The notes beneath the pieces are model-generated. The model made no database searches. It saw only the letters and a list, made by a program, of their open reading frames with translations, and was not told the DNA's origin. From Paramecium octaurelia (lineage: Eukaryota; Ciliophora; Oligohymenophorea; Peniculida; Parameciidae): a DNA stretch of 64,000 nucleotides. Positions within the stretch are counted from its first letter, which is position 1. The number at the start of each line of letters is the position of its first letter. Below, piece after piece: positions 12,653-25,081 of this stretch. Location of the stretch: NCBI GenBank assembly GCA_905182995.1, contig CAJJDP010000005.1, positions 868,001 through 932,000 of the forward strand. The letters run 5' to 3'. The translations under genes were made by a program, and so were the position numbers.

Positions 12653-13627
12653 TCAATTGTGTCTATAAATTTCAATTTATTTGTCTTTGATTACTAAGTA
12701 GAATGAACGACTTGATGAAGTAATTATTTATCGACATATAATTTTCCCTACAAGTTATATGGCGCCTTCCTCAATTTAACAAACTTAGGCAAATTCTGCA
12801 CCTAAGTAGGTTCTCTAAATTATGATATAGGCATCGATAGGAACAATGTTACAAATTTAATTATTATTAATTATTGGTATTCCTGCAATTTTTTGATAGG
12901 TTTATCCTAATTATTGAAAATAAATTTCTAGATGAGCCTTAGTCAATAATATTAGGTTATTTAATTAGTCAAACTTTGCATAAAGAAGACCATTTGGTAG
13001 ATTTATTTTTTGAAATGGTATCACTTTTTTCTATTTATAAAAGTGAAGTTAGTTGGATTCTCTTCCAAGAATTATATTATTGTCTTCGTTTAATATACAA
13101 TCAGTTACTTAGATTAATGATTGAATTAATTTCTTGGTCTAAGGGGTATTTATAATACTTAAGACAATGGTTTTAGGAGTTGATTATATCTACAAAAGAA
13201 AGCAAGAAAATTGTGAGTTAAAAGATTTTAATATGCTATTAAATCTATAATTTGATATGTTCTAAACGGTACAATTACTGTAAAAATGTGTCCATTACTG
13301 CAACTAAGCCTTTTTGTAATATAAATTAAATTTTGTTTTGTGAATTTCAATTAATAATATATCTCCCTTTTAGTTCAAAGCCAATCTTGTGGGAATATCG
13401 TATTTGCGATTAAATAATGTATTTTTAAACTAGTAAAGTTCTTGTTGAAAAATTAATTGCATTCGACCATCAACATCCTCATAATGTTCAATCTACAGTT
13501 TTTGAAAGATAACAATAACAGTAGCATCTTCATTTGAGCTTATAAGAGCATTCTATTCCTTATATTGGATAACGTCATCAAGATGAAATTGATCAATTAA
13601 ATACTCCATACATCTTGCACTTTTCAT
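12653..13627 (-). CDS. hypothetical protein, 324 aa
   Basis: Intronless frame of 325 codons from CAT 13625-13627 to TCA 12653-12655. The sequence has regular short hydrophobic strands separated by polar turns, and few helical stretches, which suggests a beta-rich fold, possibly a propeller, but I see no WD or Kelch signature. No signal peptide and no membrane segment. It lies between TIM17 (convergent) and NUDC (same strand, about 200 bp further). I do not recognise the family. Confidence 0.7.
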
Positions 13628-13830
13628 TAGATTATTGAAGGCCAAAAAATTAGTTTATTTTTCTTATTATAATTAAATAAATAATTATGTAAAATGAACA
13701 CAATAACATTAAAATACTACATCAAGTCTTAATTTGTTTAATAAATCGTAAATAAGATCAAATAAATTGCTTATGCATAGAATACTACCCAAAAGATTCA
13801 TAAAATAATATTTAACTTCTTATTTATAAA

Positions 13831-14965
13831 TCAACTGAACTTGCATTTTGAAAAATCCATTTCTGGGTGGGCTTTCATGAATTCAGATAATTTATTCTAC
13901 TTTTAAAGCTCATCACTAGTAGGTTTGCCCATTTGTTTTTGTCTCATATCAAACATCATCTTTTCAACAGTTCCTCTAGTGTCTCCATCTAAATCAGACA
14001 ATTATGATGGTTCTGGACTGATCTTTTGAGTATTGATTTCAAGATCGCCTATATTCTAATAATTAGAAGTACCTTTAATGACACATGACCACCAATTCAT
14101 TTAACCAGAGTATTTTGTAATTGATAGGTGAATGTACTTTCCTTTGTAATCCTAAATCTCTCCATCAGTCAATAACCAAGTTGATTCATCAGATTATATT
14201 TTTTCAAACAATTATCCATTAACGATAGGAGGTTAGCCTAGAGTAAATTAATTTAAATTAATACCTTTAAGCCCAACTAATAATGAGCAGGCTTCAATTT
14301 TCACAGTTAGTTATTTACTTGTAACAGAAGAGGGGATAGGGATATAAACTTAGACTTCTTCTAGAGTTTAGGTCCAAATATATCTCTCTGTTCTTCCTCC
14401 GTTACCTAAGGGTGGCTTTTCGTTGTCATCCTTTTTTTCTCCATCTTTTTTCTCTCCTTCTTTTTCTTCAGCTTCTTTCTTTTCAGGTTCTTTTGGCTTT
14501 TACTCTGGAACTTTCAAAACTGGTTAGTATAATGGAATTGATGGATCCAATGGTTCTTATTATTATTACTATTGTTATTGCTATTATTATTGTTATTTTT
14601 GTTATTCTAATTTCTCTTTTTATTATTGTAATAATTATTGTTATTATAGTTGTTCTGCTTCCTTCTTAGCCTTTTCAGCAGCTTCCTTTTCCCTTTTTCT
14701 TTACTCTTCTCTTTACTTTCGTTGCTCATCCTTCTTGTCCTTGTCTGCTTTTTCTGATTAAAATTTGAGGAAATTTTTAGCACAAGATTCAGTAATAACT
14801 TTTTCTGCTTGTTTTTAATCCAAAAAGAAGTCAGTGTGACGTCTATGATCAATAGAATAGAAATTACCTTAAAAATCCAAATGATGCATCAAAGAATACA
14901 TTAATATCCTTTGTTTACTACATAATTGTCATAAATAGACCATCATACTTATTTTCTTCTGTCAT
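13831..14965 (-). CDS. NUDC: nuclear distribution protein NUDC, 369 aa
   Basis: Start CAT 14963-14965, stop TCA 13831-13833, one 25-nt intron at 14843-14867. The N-terminal domain ([17 protein letters not shown]...) matches the NudC dimerisation region. A charged coiled coil follows, interrupted by a glutamine run near + positions 14560-14620 built from TAA, TAG and CAA. The CS domain begins at RYIWTQTLEEVQVYIPIP and contains [20 protein letters not shown]; the C-terminus [17 protein letters not shown] followed by [12 protein letters not shown] is the NudC signature. NudC acts as an Hsp90-linked chaperone needed for dynein-dependent nuclear movement and cell division. The polyglutamine insert is the only unusual feature. 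Confidence 0.95.
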
Positions 14966-15275
14966 TTTAGGTTGGGGATTATTTATATTGAAAATATTTT
15001 TAAAAATCGTAGGTAATTTTAAATGTTCTAGAATTCTCTATTAATTATTTTGGTAATTTCTATTAGTCACATTTTGATTCTTTAGAATTACTAATATTCA
15101 TTATAAATATTCTCTTTAGAAGAAGATGATATCCATAGCATTTCTGATCTAAATAAATTGATTTCAGCGATCATTAAATTGTCATTTATAATTTATTAGA
15201 ATTAAACTTATAATTCTTAAGAATAGATAACTTCTTTGAACCATTATTATAAATAGATATAATTGAATAATATAC
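14966..15275. other. intergenic, nothing seen
   Basis: AT-rich spacer between the NUDC start and the end of the next minus-strand gene. It should hold the NUDC promoter; no further gene is visible. Confidence 0.5.
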
Positions 15276-16558
15276 TCATAAAAACTTTCCTCTATCCAAG
15301 AAGGATTTCCCTTTAATACAGATTTTTTGATAATCCGAAGACTTACCAGTAAACAATCTTGCCATTAAAACTATGTTTAACATACGTACAAACATATTGC
15401 CGATGCTGATTATTTTGTAAGCTTTGTAGGGATCTACTAATTTTGAAACAAATAAAAAAAATGGAAAAGCTAGAAAAAATAACATGCCATAAATTTTCAA
15501 TTGGAAATAAAAGTTATCCACTGCATCTCCTTTCTTCTTTCTCTAATTTGCTGAATAATAAAAATAGAGGGCAAGACTAATATATATTAAACTGATTGTG
15601 TATCCTACCCACCCTTCATATAGATGGTTATCTGTTTGACTGCTAACCAACCTTCCCAATCCAATAATTAATGCCTAAGCAAAAGCTATCAAAAATGCTA
15701 ATGGCACATAAATATCCCAATCTTCCATATCCATAAATTCTATTGACCATCCCCATGCTAACAGTATTAATAAAATCATGAGAAGGAAATTATCAACTAC
15801 TTAGATGATTTCTGAAATAGCTGAAAATGCTCCAATTCCTTTACCATTTACATAATAAACTGTTAAGTGCATAAAATTTAGTAAGCTTTGTAATGCCTCT
15901 AAACCAATTACAACAAGAATAAATAAATAAGCATAATCCCATTCTCCATACTTTTATTACTCTGATCTAAATATTCTGTAATTATAGATAAATCCTATAA
16001 TTGTAAAAACTGTTAAAATGCTCACTACAGTTAATAGTCCTTGCTCTTCTAAAGAGAATTCTTGTCCTCCCTCTTCATAAAACCAAACTGTGACTTCTAA
16101 TTTTGTGTTTTTATTATTGATCTTAATAACTTTGTCAATTGCATGTTAACAATTATTAAAGACTGCTAGCCAAACATTATGATATTATCCAAAAATCAAT
16201 TATCCCTCTTAAGTTGACACTTTCTAATCCTAACTGACTTCTATTGTTTGATGCACAATTTTGTTTGCATCATCCTATCTACGACATTCATCTTTTTTCA
16301 AAGCCTACTGCCAACGATCTTACTAAAAAAATTCAAAAGATATATCAAACTATTTATTTTCATAATCCTTAGGAGGCTTTATGATACGAGTGCTAGAATA
16401 CAAAATTCAATTTACGATATTTTATAATTTACTATTCCTCTACTACCGAATCTATTAATTGGTATATATTATTATTTCTGAAGCTACTTCATTGTAAATG
16501 TTTGGGTGATCGATTTCGCTTCTGTTAATGCAAGGACAACCAATACAATTATAAACAT
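15276..16558 (-). CDS. GOST-type seven-helix membrane protein (GPR180/TMEM145-like), 419 aa
   Basis: Start CAT 16556-16558 opens a signal peptide (MFIIVLVVLALTEA); a 23-nt intron lies at 16393-16415 and the frame closes at TCA 15276-15278. The N-terminal 170 residues form a soluble, probably luminal domain with conserved tryptophans and cysteines. Seven hydrophobic helices follow, beginning with LLTVVSILTVFTIIGFIY and including YAYLFILVVIGLEALQSLLN and DNFLLMILLILLAWGWSI. This order of a signal peptide, beta-rich luminal domain and seven helices matches the Golgi/endosomal GOST family that includes GPR180, TMEM145 and GPR107. Family members act in secretory-pathway trafficking. The subfamily call is tentative. 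Confidence 0.8.
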
Positions 16559-17311
16559 TTTATCAAAGTAATTCCTATTATTAAATATTAATAAATGATA
16601 AATCAAAGTCAATCAATTTTTTCAATTTTAAGTTTTAATGTATTTCATTAGGTTTTATAGATATTATTTATTTAGCAAATTTATCTATTAGTAATTAACA
16701 AAATCATTGAAATTATATAATACATCAATATTCGGTTAAGCATCAATAACTAGAAATTATTAAAAAATTCTAAATTTAAGTTTATAATAAGATTGGGAAT
16801 CTTATTGAAATAATGATTTCAATAAAGAGAATACACTTAAACAGCTAAGATTATAATAAGATTGCTAAAATAAAATAATATTTATGTGGTTTTTCAAAAA
16901 CACTAGATGATTAATTTTTATGCTTTTATTAATTGAAATAAATTTAGCTTGATGTTCACTCGATATTTATAAAAGAGTTGACGTGATAATCATAAAATAG
17001 ATTTCGTATAGCATATTAAAGTAGAGTTAAATAATTAAAATATCACAAAATCCTAATGCTTATTGGGTATATAAAATCAATTTTTAAAGAGGTTACTAGT
17101 GTTGATGTTTCATTTATTGTGAAAAATACTAAATCATAACTTATAATTAATATTTTAATAATAAAGTTGCTTAAAGAGTCTAGTCTATAATTGTTAAGTG
17201 AAGATTTTGCTCTTTTCATAATTAGCAGGAATCATTCTTGAGTCTTATGATATATTTATCTTTTAAATAATTAAACATTTATTCTAATTAGATAATTTGT
17301 TTTATATTTAT
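16559..17311. other. non-coding spacer between divergent genes
   Basis: About 750 bp of AT-rich DNA between two divergent genes. A short imperfect direct repeat (ATAATAAGATTG with flanks) occurs near 16785 and 16855. The frame of the downstream gene stays open leftwards to about 17140 without an ATG, so a short first exon of that gene may be hidden here. I see nothing else. Confidence 0.5.
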
Positions 17312-18985
17312 ATGTCCCCATATCCGATTAAACTTTATCACAGATGGGGCAATTTTATTCTTTGGGGAATTTTGGTTGATGTAGGAATAATATATGCTTC
17401 ATGTAACAAATGTCAAAGAAGAACAAACATACATGGAAATATAATGACGTTTGTAGTCATAAATAGTTTCTTGGCCTCATTAGCATACTGCTATTTAAAG
17501 CCATACAATTATTCCTATGATAATTATTCAAAACTAAACGACTATAAATAGATTCATTTGGTAATTGGAACAGCCCTGATGCTAATGATGATTGTATTGT
17601 CATCATTTGGTTATTTTGTCAAATATTAATTAGGAAATTCAGAAGGAAATAAAAATGTAATTTATTATAAAAAAATACATTCTGCCCTTGGGTAAATAAC
17701 GTATTTGATAGCAAAATTGGAATCATTTATCGGAATGTTTATGTCATACAGAACTTAAGATTGGTTCATTTACATTTGCATAACTTATTTGGTTGTGATT
17801 CTTTGTCGAATCGCCTTTGAATGGGTAATTCCTGCTTTTAAATCAACTAAGATTGAAGATATTTCTGAGGAATAATAAAAATTAATCACGTATGAGAGTT
17901 TATCTGAGAATCTAGAAAACAAATAATGGTTTATATTTTAAAATTAAGTGTATTGTTTGGATTAAAATTACATTCATCCTGGAGGCTAAATCATATGGAA
18001 ACACATTAAACATATAGAGATAAGCTAATATTTTTATGGAATCACACAACTTCCTGGTACAAATATACTTCACTATCATTCAAAGTATGCTAAAGAATAA
18101 TTTAATGGACATTATTATGGAACCTTATGTAATTAGATTACTTTTCCAAATAATCCAAATACAAAATGGGAGTTGAAGAATTAAAATAAAGTAACAGATA
18201 CGGTAAGCTATTTTTAATTCTAACATCCAGAAATAGAATTTGAAATAAATCTTAAGAAAATAACACCCAATCATTTTGTGTTTAAGTCTATAACTGATAA
18301 AAAGGTTCCTACACGTCTATACACCTATATTTAATGTATGTAAAAACCAGCTTTAGAATATATGCAAAGTCTTAGTGATTTGTATGATAAAATAGAGAAT
18401 GTTAGATTTACTAATAATTTTAAATCTACATCTCTTTCCTTTCTAATAAAGTACTATAACACTCCTCATGGCTTTAGTAAGTACATCACAAAATAAAATC
18501 CTGAAATGATTGATTTACAAGGACCTTACCAAACAATGTTCAAAGATTATTTAATAGAAGGATAAATTATTTTGATTTGTGGAGGAACAGGAATCTTACC
18601 CTTTTTGGATTTGCTGAATTATCATCTATTGATGTGTTATAATGAATTAATTTAACACCCAAATCTGATAAAAGTTGCAAGTCTTAATCGATATATCACA
18701 TTGTTTTATTCAGTGACAGCAGAGGAAGAATTGTTGGGAGATTCAATATTTTTAAAATTAAGGGAAATATAAAATCATTTAAAGAAATAAAACTTCTCTC
18801 TAATCTTAAAATGTAGAAAATAAATGGAAAAATGTGAGACTACTAGAAATAGATTCACTAGAGATTTTATTGAAAAGTAATTCAAATTTGATACCAAGCA
18901 GATATTTGTTTGTGGTCCTCAAATATTAAGAAATAGCATTTACAAAGAATTTAAAGATATGCAAAATGAAATTATATATTTATGA
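17312..18985 (+). CDS. b561/b5-type heme oxidoreductase with FAD/NAD domain, about 557 aa
   Basis: Intronless from ATG 17312 to TGA 18983-18985, but the open frame extends further upstream, so the start is uncertain. Residues 1-180 carry four to five membrane helices with well-placed histidines (KLYHRWGNFILW, NIHGNIM, QIHLVIGTALM, KKIHSALG), as in cytochrome b561 or DOMON-type ferric reductases. At about residue 220, NYIHPGGQIIWKHI is a cytochrome b5 heme motif. The C-terminal half looks like an NAD(P)H:flavin reductase: LICGGTGILPFLDLL at about 420 and IFVCGP at about 535. The three-module fusion suggests transmembrane or intracellular electron transfer, for example ferric reduction. It converges on the TTLL gene with 19 bp between stops. 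Confidence 0.8.
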
Positions 18986-19004
18986 AAACATTAATCATCA
19001 AATA

Positions 19005-20752
19005 TCAAATACACTTTTATTAAATCAGATCTTTGTACTATTTTGTTCCAGGCAAATTTTCATCCATTACCAATCTAAATAGATTGTCTTCACTTATTTT
19101 TATTCCTTAGTCTAGTTTATCAACATAAGCATCATTAATTTCTTCGATAGTTTTGTTAGTTAATAGTGAATCGAGAGGTCTTTTCTCTTTGTTCATTTTA
19201 GTAGCCAACCTTGAAATCATTTTTTAAAATCTTAAATATTTGCTTCTAAGATAGGCATTTTGTATTTCAATCATATCTTGGGTCATTTTGGCATGTTGTT
19301 TTTACCTAGCCAAAGTTGTTTTCAATGTCTATGGATTGTAATTCATTTCCATAATATATATTTGTAAATCATCTGTTAGTATGAAATCGGCTGCAAAAAA
19401 TTCAGCTAATCTACTATCTCTATTAAATTTTTGTTATGCCGATCTAATTGCATGTATGATCATTCTGTCAATTGTGGGATGTAAATAGTTTTAAAGCCAT
19501 TTATTGTCTTTGATCTTACCTTATTTTAATAAAAGATCCTAAAGATAATCTAATTTCCAGTCTATGTATAACTCTGACTCATCCGAATTCTCATCATTCA
19601 TAAATAAGTTAGATCCCTTTTTCTACAAAGTACTTTACACTATAGCAGTATTGCAAACATGAGCTTCCTTATCCAAAGAAAATTTATCGAAGGGGGATAT
19701 GCATCTTCTAATCAAAGTTTTATCATATGCATAAGCTATAATGGGATTTGTAGAGGCAAGAACCCAATAAACTCTAAATTCTATTTTATGATCATTAAAT
19801 AACAAAGGATTTCCAATATATTTCTATGCAACAAGCAATGATCTATCAATTCCACATCTTTTGCCATGTTTATAAGTATCTTGTAAGAATTTAGTTTCAT
19901 CTGGAAAGAGAACCTTAATTCCCCTTCCTCTATGAACTTCTAAACCAACTTTAGTTATAAATTATGGGCCATCTCTTTCTATTAAGGTTTTATATTCAGC
20001 TGAATCCAAATAAGAGAAAAACTCTTCGCAATCTAGCTTATTAAATAATCTATAAGTCTTAGGAATGAATGTTGCATTGTTTATGCAATCTTGATCAAGT
20101 CCGCTTTTTCTCATAGTGTCTAAATATTAGTACTAATTATTCATTAGATTATCTTTATGTGAAAGCACATGCCTAGTTACTAAGTGATTGTATTTTTAGA
20201 ATAAACATAATGATTCTAAGTATTATTTTGGTTATTATACCTTAGCCGACTTAGAATTTATGCACTAATTAGTCATAATAAGTAAAAGGAACAGTTAACT
20301 GTATCGGTAATACGTGTCTTGGTAAATCTAACATAGACTAATATTTGCTATTACATTAAGTATTTTTTAATTTGTATGTCATTTAAGGAATGCAATCATA
20401 ATAAGAGGATCTTAGTGTTTCTCTTATAACTCCTCTTGCTTCTCTAAAAGTATAAGTATCTTTCATCACAATATCAGGATGATAAAATTTGTATAAATCT
20501 GAACGTTTGCAATAATCTATTTCAGGCTTGACCAATATTGAGTTATACTGCGGTACTTAATCAATATTGAGCTATTACTTAAGTTTTAGTTGCTCCTGGA
20601 GCAAAATAAGTCTGAGTCAAATATTTGTTCAAGTAGCTCAATATTTAATCAACTTCCTGCTTGTTTTTATATGTAAGTGATGTCCTCATGAAATTATAAG
20701 TAAGTAGCAGACTTAATACGGATACAATCAGGAAAATCACATTGCCAAACAT
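19005..20752 (-). CDS. tubulin-tyrosine-ligase-like enzyme (TTLL), 563 aa
   Basis: Two introns, 31 nt at 20548-20578 (ending CAG) and 25 nt at 20216-20240, restore a 564-codon frame from CAT 20750-20752 to TCA 19005-19007. The TTL/ATP-grasp core is recognisable: FITKVGLEVHRGRGIKVL, VAQKYIGNPLLFNDHKIEFR, YWVLASTNPIIAYAYDKTLI, HVCNTAIVQ and ADFILTDDLQIYIMEMN. TTLL enzymes add tyrosine, glutamate or glycine to tubulin or related proteins. Unusually, the protein begins with a hydrophobic segment (MFGNVIFLIVSVLSLLLTYN), which would anchor it in a membrane or act as a signal. Substrate specificity cannot be read by eye. Confidence 0.88.
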
Positions 20753-20791
20753 TTAATAATAATTAAATTCGTTTTAGAGAAGTAAAATAAA

Positions 20792-21790
20792 TCATTGAAA
20801 ATCACAAACTTTGATTCCATTTCCATTATATCCGATTACGAATGAATCTTTCATTATTTCGACAAAGCAATAATCCAATTAAGTACTTGAGATCTGTTGA
20901 ACTATTGATAAGGATTTCATGTTCCACATCAAAGTTTAATTAAATTGGCAACTTATTATCGTATCCTTTTCAACCTCTATAGCATAAATGGGACTACTAT
21001 GACCATTAAATTGTTTGAATAGCTTATATTTATCCATATTCCATAACTTGATTTTTTTATCTGCACCACCACTCACCAGAGTATGTCCTCCATTTGCATA
21101 CTTCAAGGCAAAACATCCCTTCTAATGACCTTTCCATTAATTTTTTATCTTATAATTCTTTAGATCCCATTCTATTATCATACCATCTAATGATCCAGTT
21201 ACACAACGAAAATCGTCATTTGATATTTAAATTGATGTAATCAAACTTTGTTAACCAGTCAAAGTTTGTATTATGGTTTGAGATTTGATGTCCCAAATCT
21301 AAATTTAGTTATCTTGTGTTATAGAAACTAATCTGTCATCCCTATTATTAAAGAAGATGGCCTTTAAAATTTTGCTTTTGAGGCCTTTAAGTTCGAATTA
21401 TACCTCCTAACTATCTATATTCCAAATTCTTATTATTTTATCATATGCACCTGCACAAGCTAAAAACTATCCACTATGGCTAAATGATAGTGTCTTATCA
21501 TAGTCTGATAAATTTTAGAATTGATGCTTTAGTGAACCATCTAATGTAAAAATTCTCACAATTTTATCTATGCTTGTTGTTGCCAAAATGGCTTTCGATT
21601 TACAATATTTAGCGCAAATTACACTTTTTGAATGTTAAAATTTCTAATCGATATCACATTTAACTTTTCCCATTACTGTTTCAGTGATTGATTCTTCTTC
21701 ATCCTTCTTACAAATCTATACTTATCTTAATTTTCTCCAATAATTGTTGCTAAAGAATTGAGACTGAGGTTATATGTCGATTGTTGCCAT
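20792..21790 (-). CDS. WD40-repeat protein, 332 aa
   Basis: Intronless, 333 codons from CAT 21788-21790 to TCA 20792-20794. Six or seven WD repeats are visible, with GH or similar openings and WD-type endings: AYDKIIRIWNIDS, QDNQIQIWDIKSQ, SLDGMIIEWDLKN, GGADKKIKLWNMDKYK, GHSSPIYAIEVEKDT and QTLMWNMKSL. They start after a 45-residue polar N-terminus. The fold would be a single beta-propeller used as a scaffold. Its start lies 39 bp from the end of the TTLL gene on the same strand; the spacing is normal for this genome. No ortholog can be named. Confidence 0.85.
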
Positions 21791-21945
21791 TAATATTTAT
21801 TTAATAAGTTTTCATTATTCCTTTCTTCTATAAATGCTGTGATAATTCATATTATAAACATGACAAAAATTTTAACATATGTTCATTTTTTACATAATAT
21901 TACAATTGTAAATATAATTTAATTGATATTATTTTGAATATTAAT

Positions 21946-23857
21946 TCATTGTGGAGGTGGCTCCATCATGTAATCATCATCAATTTCGTCAACCGGATTT
22001 TCTGGTATTTCTGGTATTGGATGCTCACTATCAAAATTAGCATCCCACTCTTCTTAATTAAATTCTTCTAATTCTTCAGGAGATAACTTTGATAAATAAC
22101 TAATTTACCTATTCTTTATGTTCTTTTAATGCTAACTCCTTTTGTTCTAACAACTTTTGGGCTTCTTCTTTCAATTATTCAATTTACTTTCTTTTATTAG
22201 CAATATTTTCTCTTCTGATTTCGATATCTAGTTTTCTTAGTTTGCATGTCAACTATAAAAATTTAAGCAATCTTCCCAAAATTAAATTGTAAGCATCCAC
22301 TTATTCTTATTCGATTTTTTCAACTCTTTTCTAAACTCGATCTACATAACACCACTTGTATTAAGGTTCTGGTTTAGGTCCTTTATGGTTATATGCCACT
22401 ATCTATTAAATGAGATTCTCATCAAGAACCAACTTTCTTATATTTAATCTATTAGTATCAGGCAAATTAATATCAGATTTATTAGCTCCAATTAAATATA
22501 GACCTGCTTAGAGGATTGTATTGAATTTTATAATTCTACAATTACTTAGATTTAACAGAGGTTAAATAAATTCCTTATCACTTAACTTCTCCCTTAATCT
22601 TTCCAATCTCAAACAATCAGTCTCATAAGCTAATAATTTTTCATTTTCTTTTAATTCTGCTAATTTCTCTGAATGACTATCAATATATTATTCTTCTTCA
22701 ATTGCCCAGTTTTCTAATACTTCCTTGAATGGAGCACCTAAATTTGATTAATAGTGCAATTATAATTCAACATCAGCCTTCATTGACCAAATTTCTTAGA
22801 GTTCCCATTGTTTAATTAACAAATTAACTAAATCGAAAATTTCTTGTCTATGATTTTCAGGTATTTCTCTATCCTAACCCAAAGTATCTATACAAAAGAC
22901 ATACTCCTTTTTTTATTAGGCGAATGAAGGCTCTAAGAGAGGTTCTAAACTAGCCAAATATGCTTATTTCTCCTATTCAATAATTGCTGGATCTTCAGAT
23001 TCAAGTCTTTCCTCAAATTCTGCTTCTTTTGCTGATCTTTCCTTGTCTTAATTCTCTTTAAGTATTAAATATTGCTGTCTCTACTCGATACCCTAATCAA
23101 ATGATTGCTCATATAGACAACTCTAATAGGTAAGAGGAATTGCATAGTAAGCACCCAATTTAGGCCATTTATGAAACACGATTCTAGGCTCCTTGACAAC
23201 ATTTTGTACATAGATGCCATTAGTTTAATTTACTTCACCATTTTCATCTGGTTGTGGCTCTTTCAATGCATCATATGTAACTCCTGTTTCTGGGAGCAAA
23301 TTTTAACCTATAAGGAATTTTGAATTTTGATCAGCATAAATATAAGTCAATAGTTTCGTTCCTTCTAAATTGATGTGAGCATTTTCATCATCTTCCTAAT
23401 TTAAATCAATTTCCTTTTTTGGAAAATCAAGTTCGCAAACATACGAATTCACTCTCTTTTATTAGATATTTTATTTACAAATCGCTTTGCAACATAATCA
23501 CAAAATACATCACCTAAGAATTCATCATGATATTTTGCCTATTTAATTGATTCCAAAAATTATTCATGTTTCTCCTTTTACTAATTTTCAAGTCTTAGAC
23601 TCTCTTCTTATAAGTATGCTAATTGTTCAGTTAGAACTTTAAATTCCTTAATCTTTGTTTCTTTTACATGTTACTAAGAATCATGAAATAATATTCATTA
23701 CTCTTTCTTCTCTTGTCTTTTATTTTTTAAGTAATTCAGAATATGTGAGAAGCCACTTGGCAAGATAATCAATAGGAAATTACGGCCTTTCTAAATAGAG
23801 AGCTGCTAGACCTTTGGCAACGATACCTCCTACTTCATCTTATGTGAGATAATCCAT
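21946..23857 (-). CDS. DPY30 + GAF-like protein, radial spoke RSP2-like, 612 aa
   Basis: Three introns (23674-23701, 23456-23478, 22087-22108; the last two end AAAG) restore 613 codons. The N-terminus GGIVAKGLAALYLERPQFPI followed by DYLAKWLL is a DPY30 dimerisation motif, which in cilia docks onto the amphipathic helix of radial spoke RSP3. Residues about 115-240 (YVCELDFPKKEID, LLTYIYADQNSKFLIGQ, LPETGVTYDAL) look like a GAF domain. The combination is that of Chlamydomonas RSP2. A long coiled coil and an acidic tail ending in MMEPPPQ follow. The ATG lies one base after the stop of the gene upstream on the same strand, yet the DPY30 motif begins within ten residues, so this start is probably correct. 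A radial spoke role is a reasoned inference. Confidence 0.78.
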
Positions 23858-23858
23858 A

Positions 23859-24890
23859 TCAGTTATATAAAAACAAATAATTAGTTTTAACAAATTAATC
23901 TGTTTGTATTTTGTCTTAGGCCGAGCTCAACTCTAGTAGTTTACTCTCCAAGTCATGGATACTAACTTTTTCAACTTAATCAACAATTTCGGAGGCAAAA
24001 CGAGCTATTAAAATAGAGTTTTCTTTTCTTTGATCCTTATGAGAGAGAAATTTTGGAAAGGGATATGGTTTTTTTTTAGGTTCGCTCTAATTAAGCCTCA
24101 TTACCTCAGTTTTTATTTGTAATTTTTCTAGCAATCGACTTTATTTTGCATGCCATTATCTTTCTCTATTGAATAGTACATCTTCAAGTTTTAGTTATTC
24201 AAGCAAACCTTTTCTTTTTATTTCTATGATATTTGAGGATTTCTTTGAATTGGCTTTTTCTAAACTTTCTTCCAATTTTCTTAACCTTTCCTTATCTTAT
24301 AATTTTCTATCCTCAACACTTTTTTAATATCGAGCAATTGTTTCATAAAACCTGGTTTTTCTGGGAGTTGTTTAATGAGCTTGTTTATATAATTACAACT
24401 TTTATATTCTGGCATCATAACTCATTTTGCGCTTTTCTTATTAATCTTAAGCTTTTCTTTATATCTACGCTCTATTTCGATAAACTTATTCCATTCGAGA
24501 TGTTTCTAAAATTTCTTTTTGGTATGCTCTAAACTCTCTTTCACTACTAATTTATTTTCGACGAGATTCTATTAGTTATTCTTTTTGAGAGTATAATAAC
24601 AATTATTGTTCACGTTTCTCTTGAGATATCTTTTTTACCTTAATCAACTTCTCATTTATTTTAGAACTCTCAACATCCAATTATTTCTCATTTTAGACTG
24701 TAGATTTTGGGTCTTTAGGGCTTTCAACTTATTTGAAATTTAATAATTCATTGTATTCGAGTAATAATCTTTGTCTCTTTTTTTCATGCTACCTCATTAT
24801 TGCTTCAGTGTAAAATTATACATCGTTCTCATACTCAGCTGGCACTTTGATTTATTTAAGAGGTTGCAAATCAAATTCTGTTATCCCCAT
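23859..24890 (-). CDS. coiled-coil protein, 343 aa
   Basis: Intronless, 344 codons, CAT 24888-24890 to TCA 23859-23861. Almost the whole protein is charged alpha-helical sequence with heptad-like spacing and many arginines and glutamines; a basic patch NQSEPKKKPYPFPKFLSH interrupts it near residue 270. No signal peptide or enzyme motif. The stop codon is followed, after a single base, by the start of the DPY30/GAF gene. The proximity and the ciliary look of both suggest related roles, but I could not find a plausible GT-AG intron that would fuse them into one protein. Confidence 0.75.
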
Positions 24891-25081
24891 TTTTTTTAAT
24901 ATTTGTTAATTCATTTAATATATTGTAGACATTTCGATTTCCATTTCATTATAAATTTAATAGTAATTGTAATTGATTAAATTTTAATATCTAAATCATA
25001 GTTTTAGTCTTAGACTTTTTGTTTATTCTCTTACTTAGAAGTTACTCATCAATTATTAATATTAATATTATGTATTTAATA

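Noticed and set aside
16785..16870. Repeated ATAATAAGATTG as a regulatory or IES-related signal
   Set aside because: Too short and too AT-rich to distinguish from chance; no terminal TA inverted repeat typical of IES ends was visible.
23840..23870. Fusion of the two minus-strand genes by an intron across the TGA
   Set aside because: No GT-AG pair within 20-36 nt restores a joint frame; the only candidate gives an immediate TGA.
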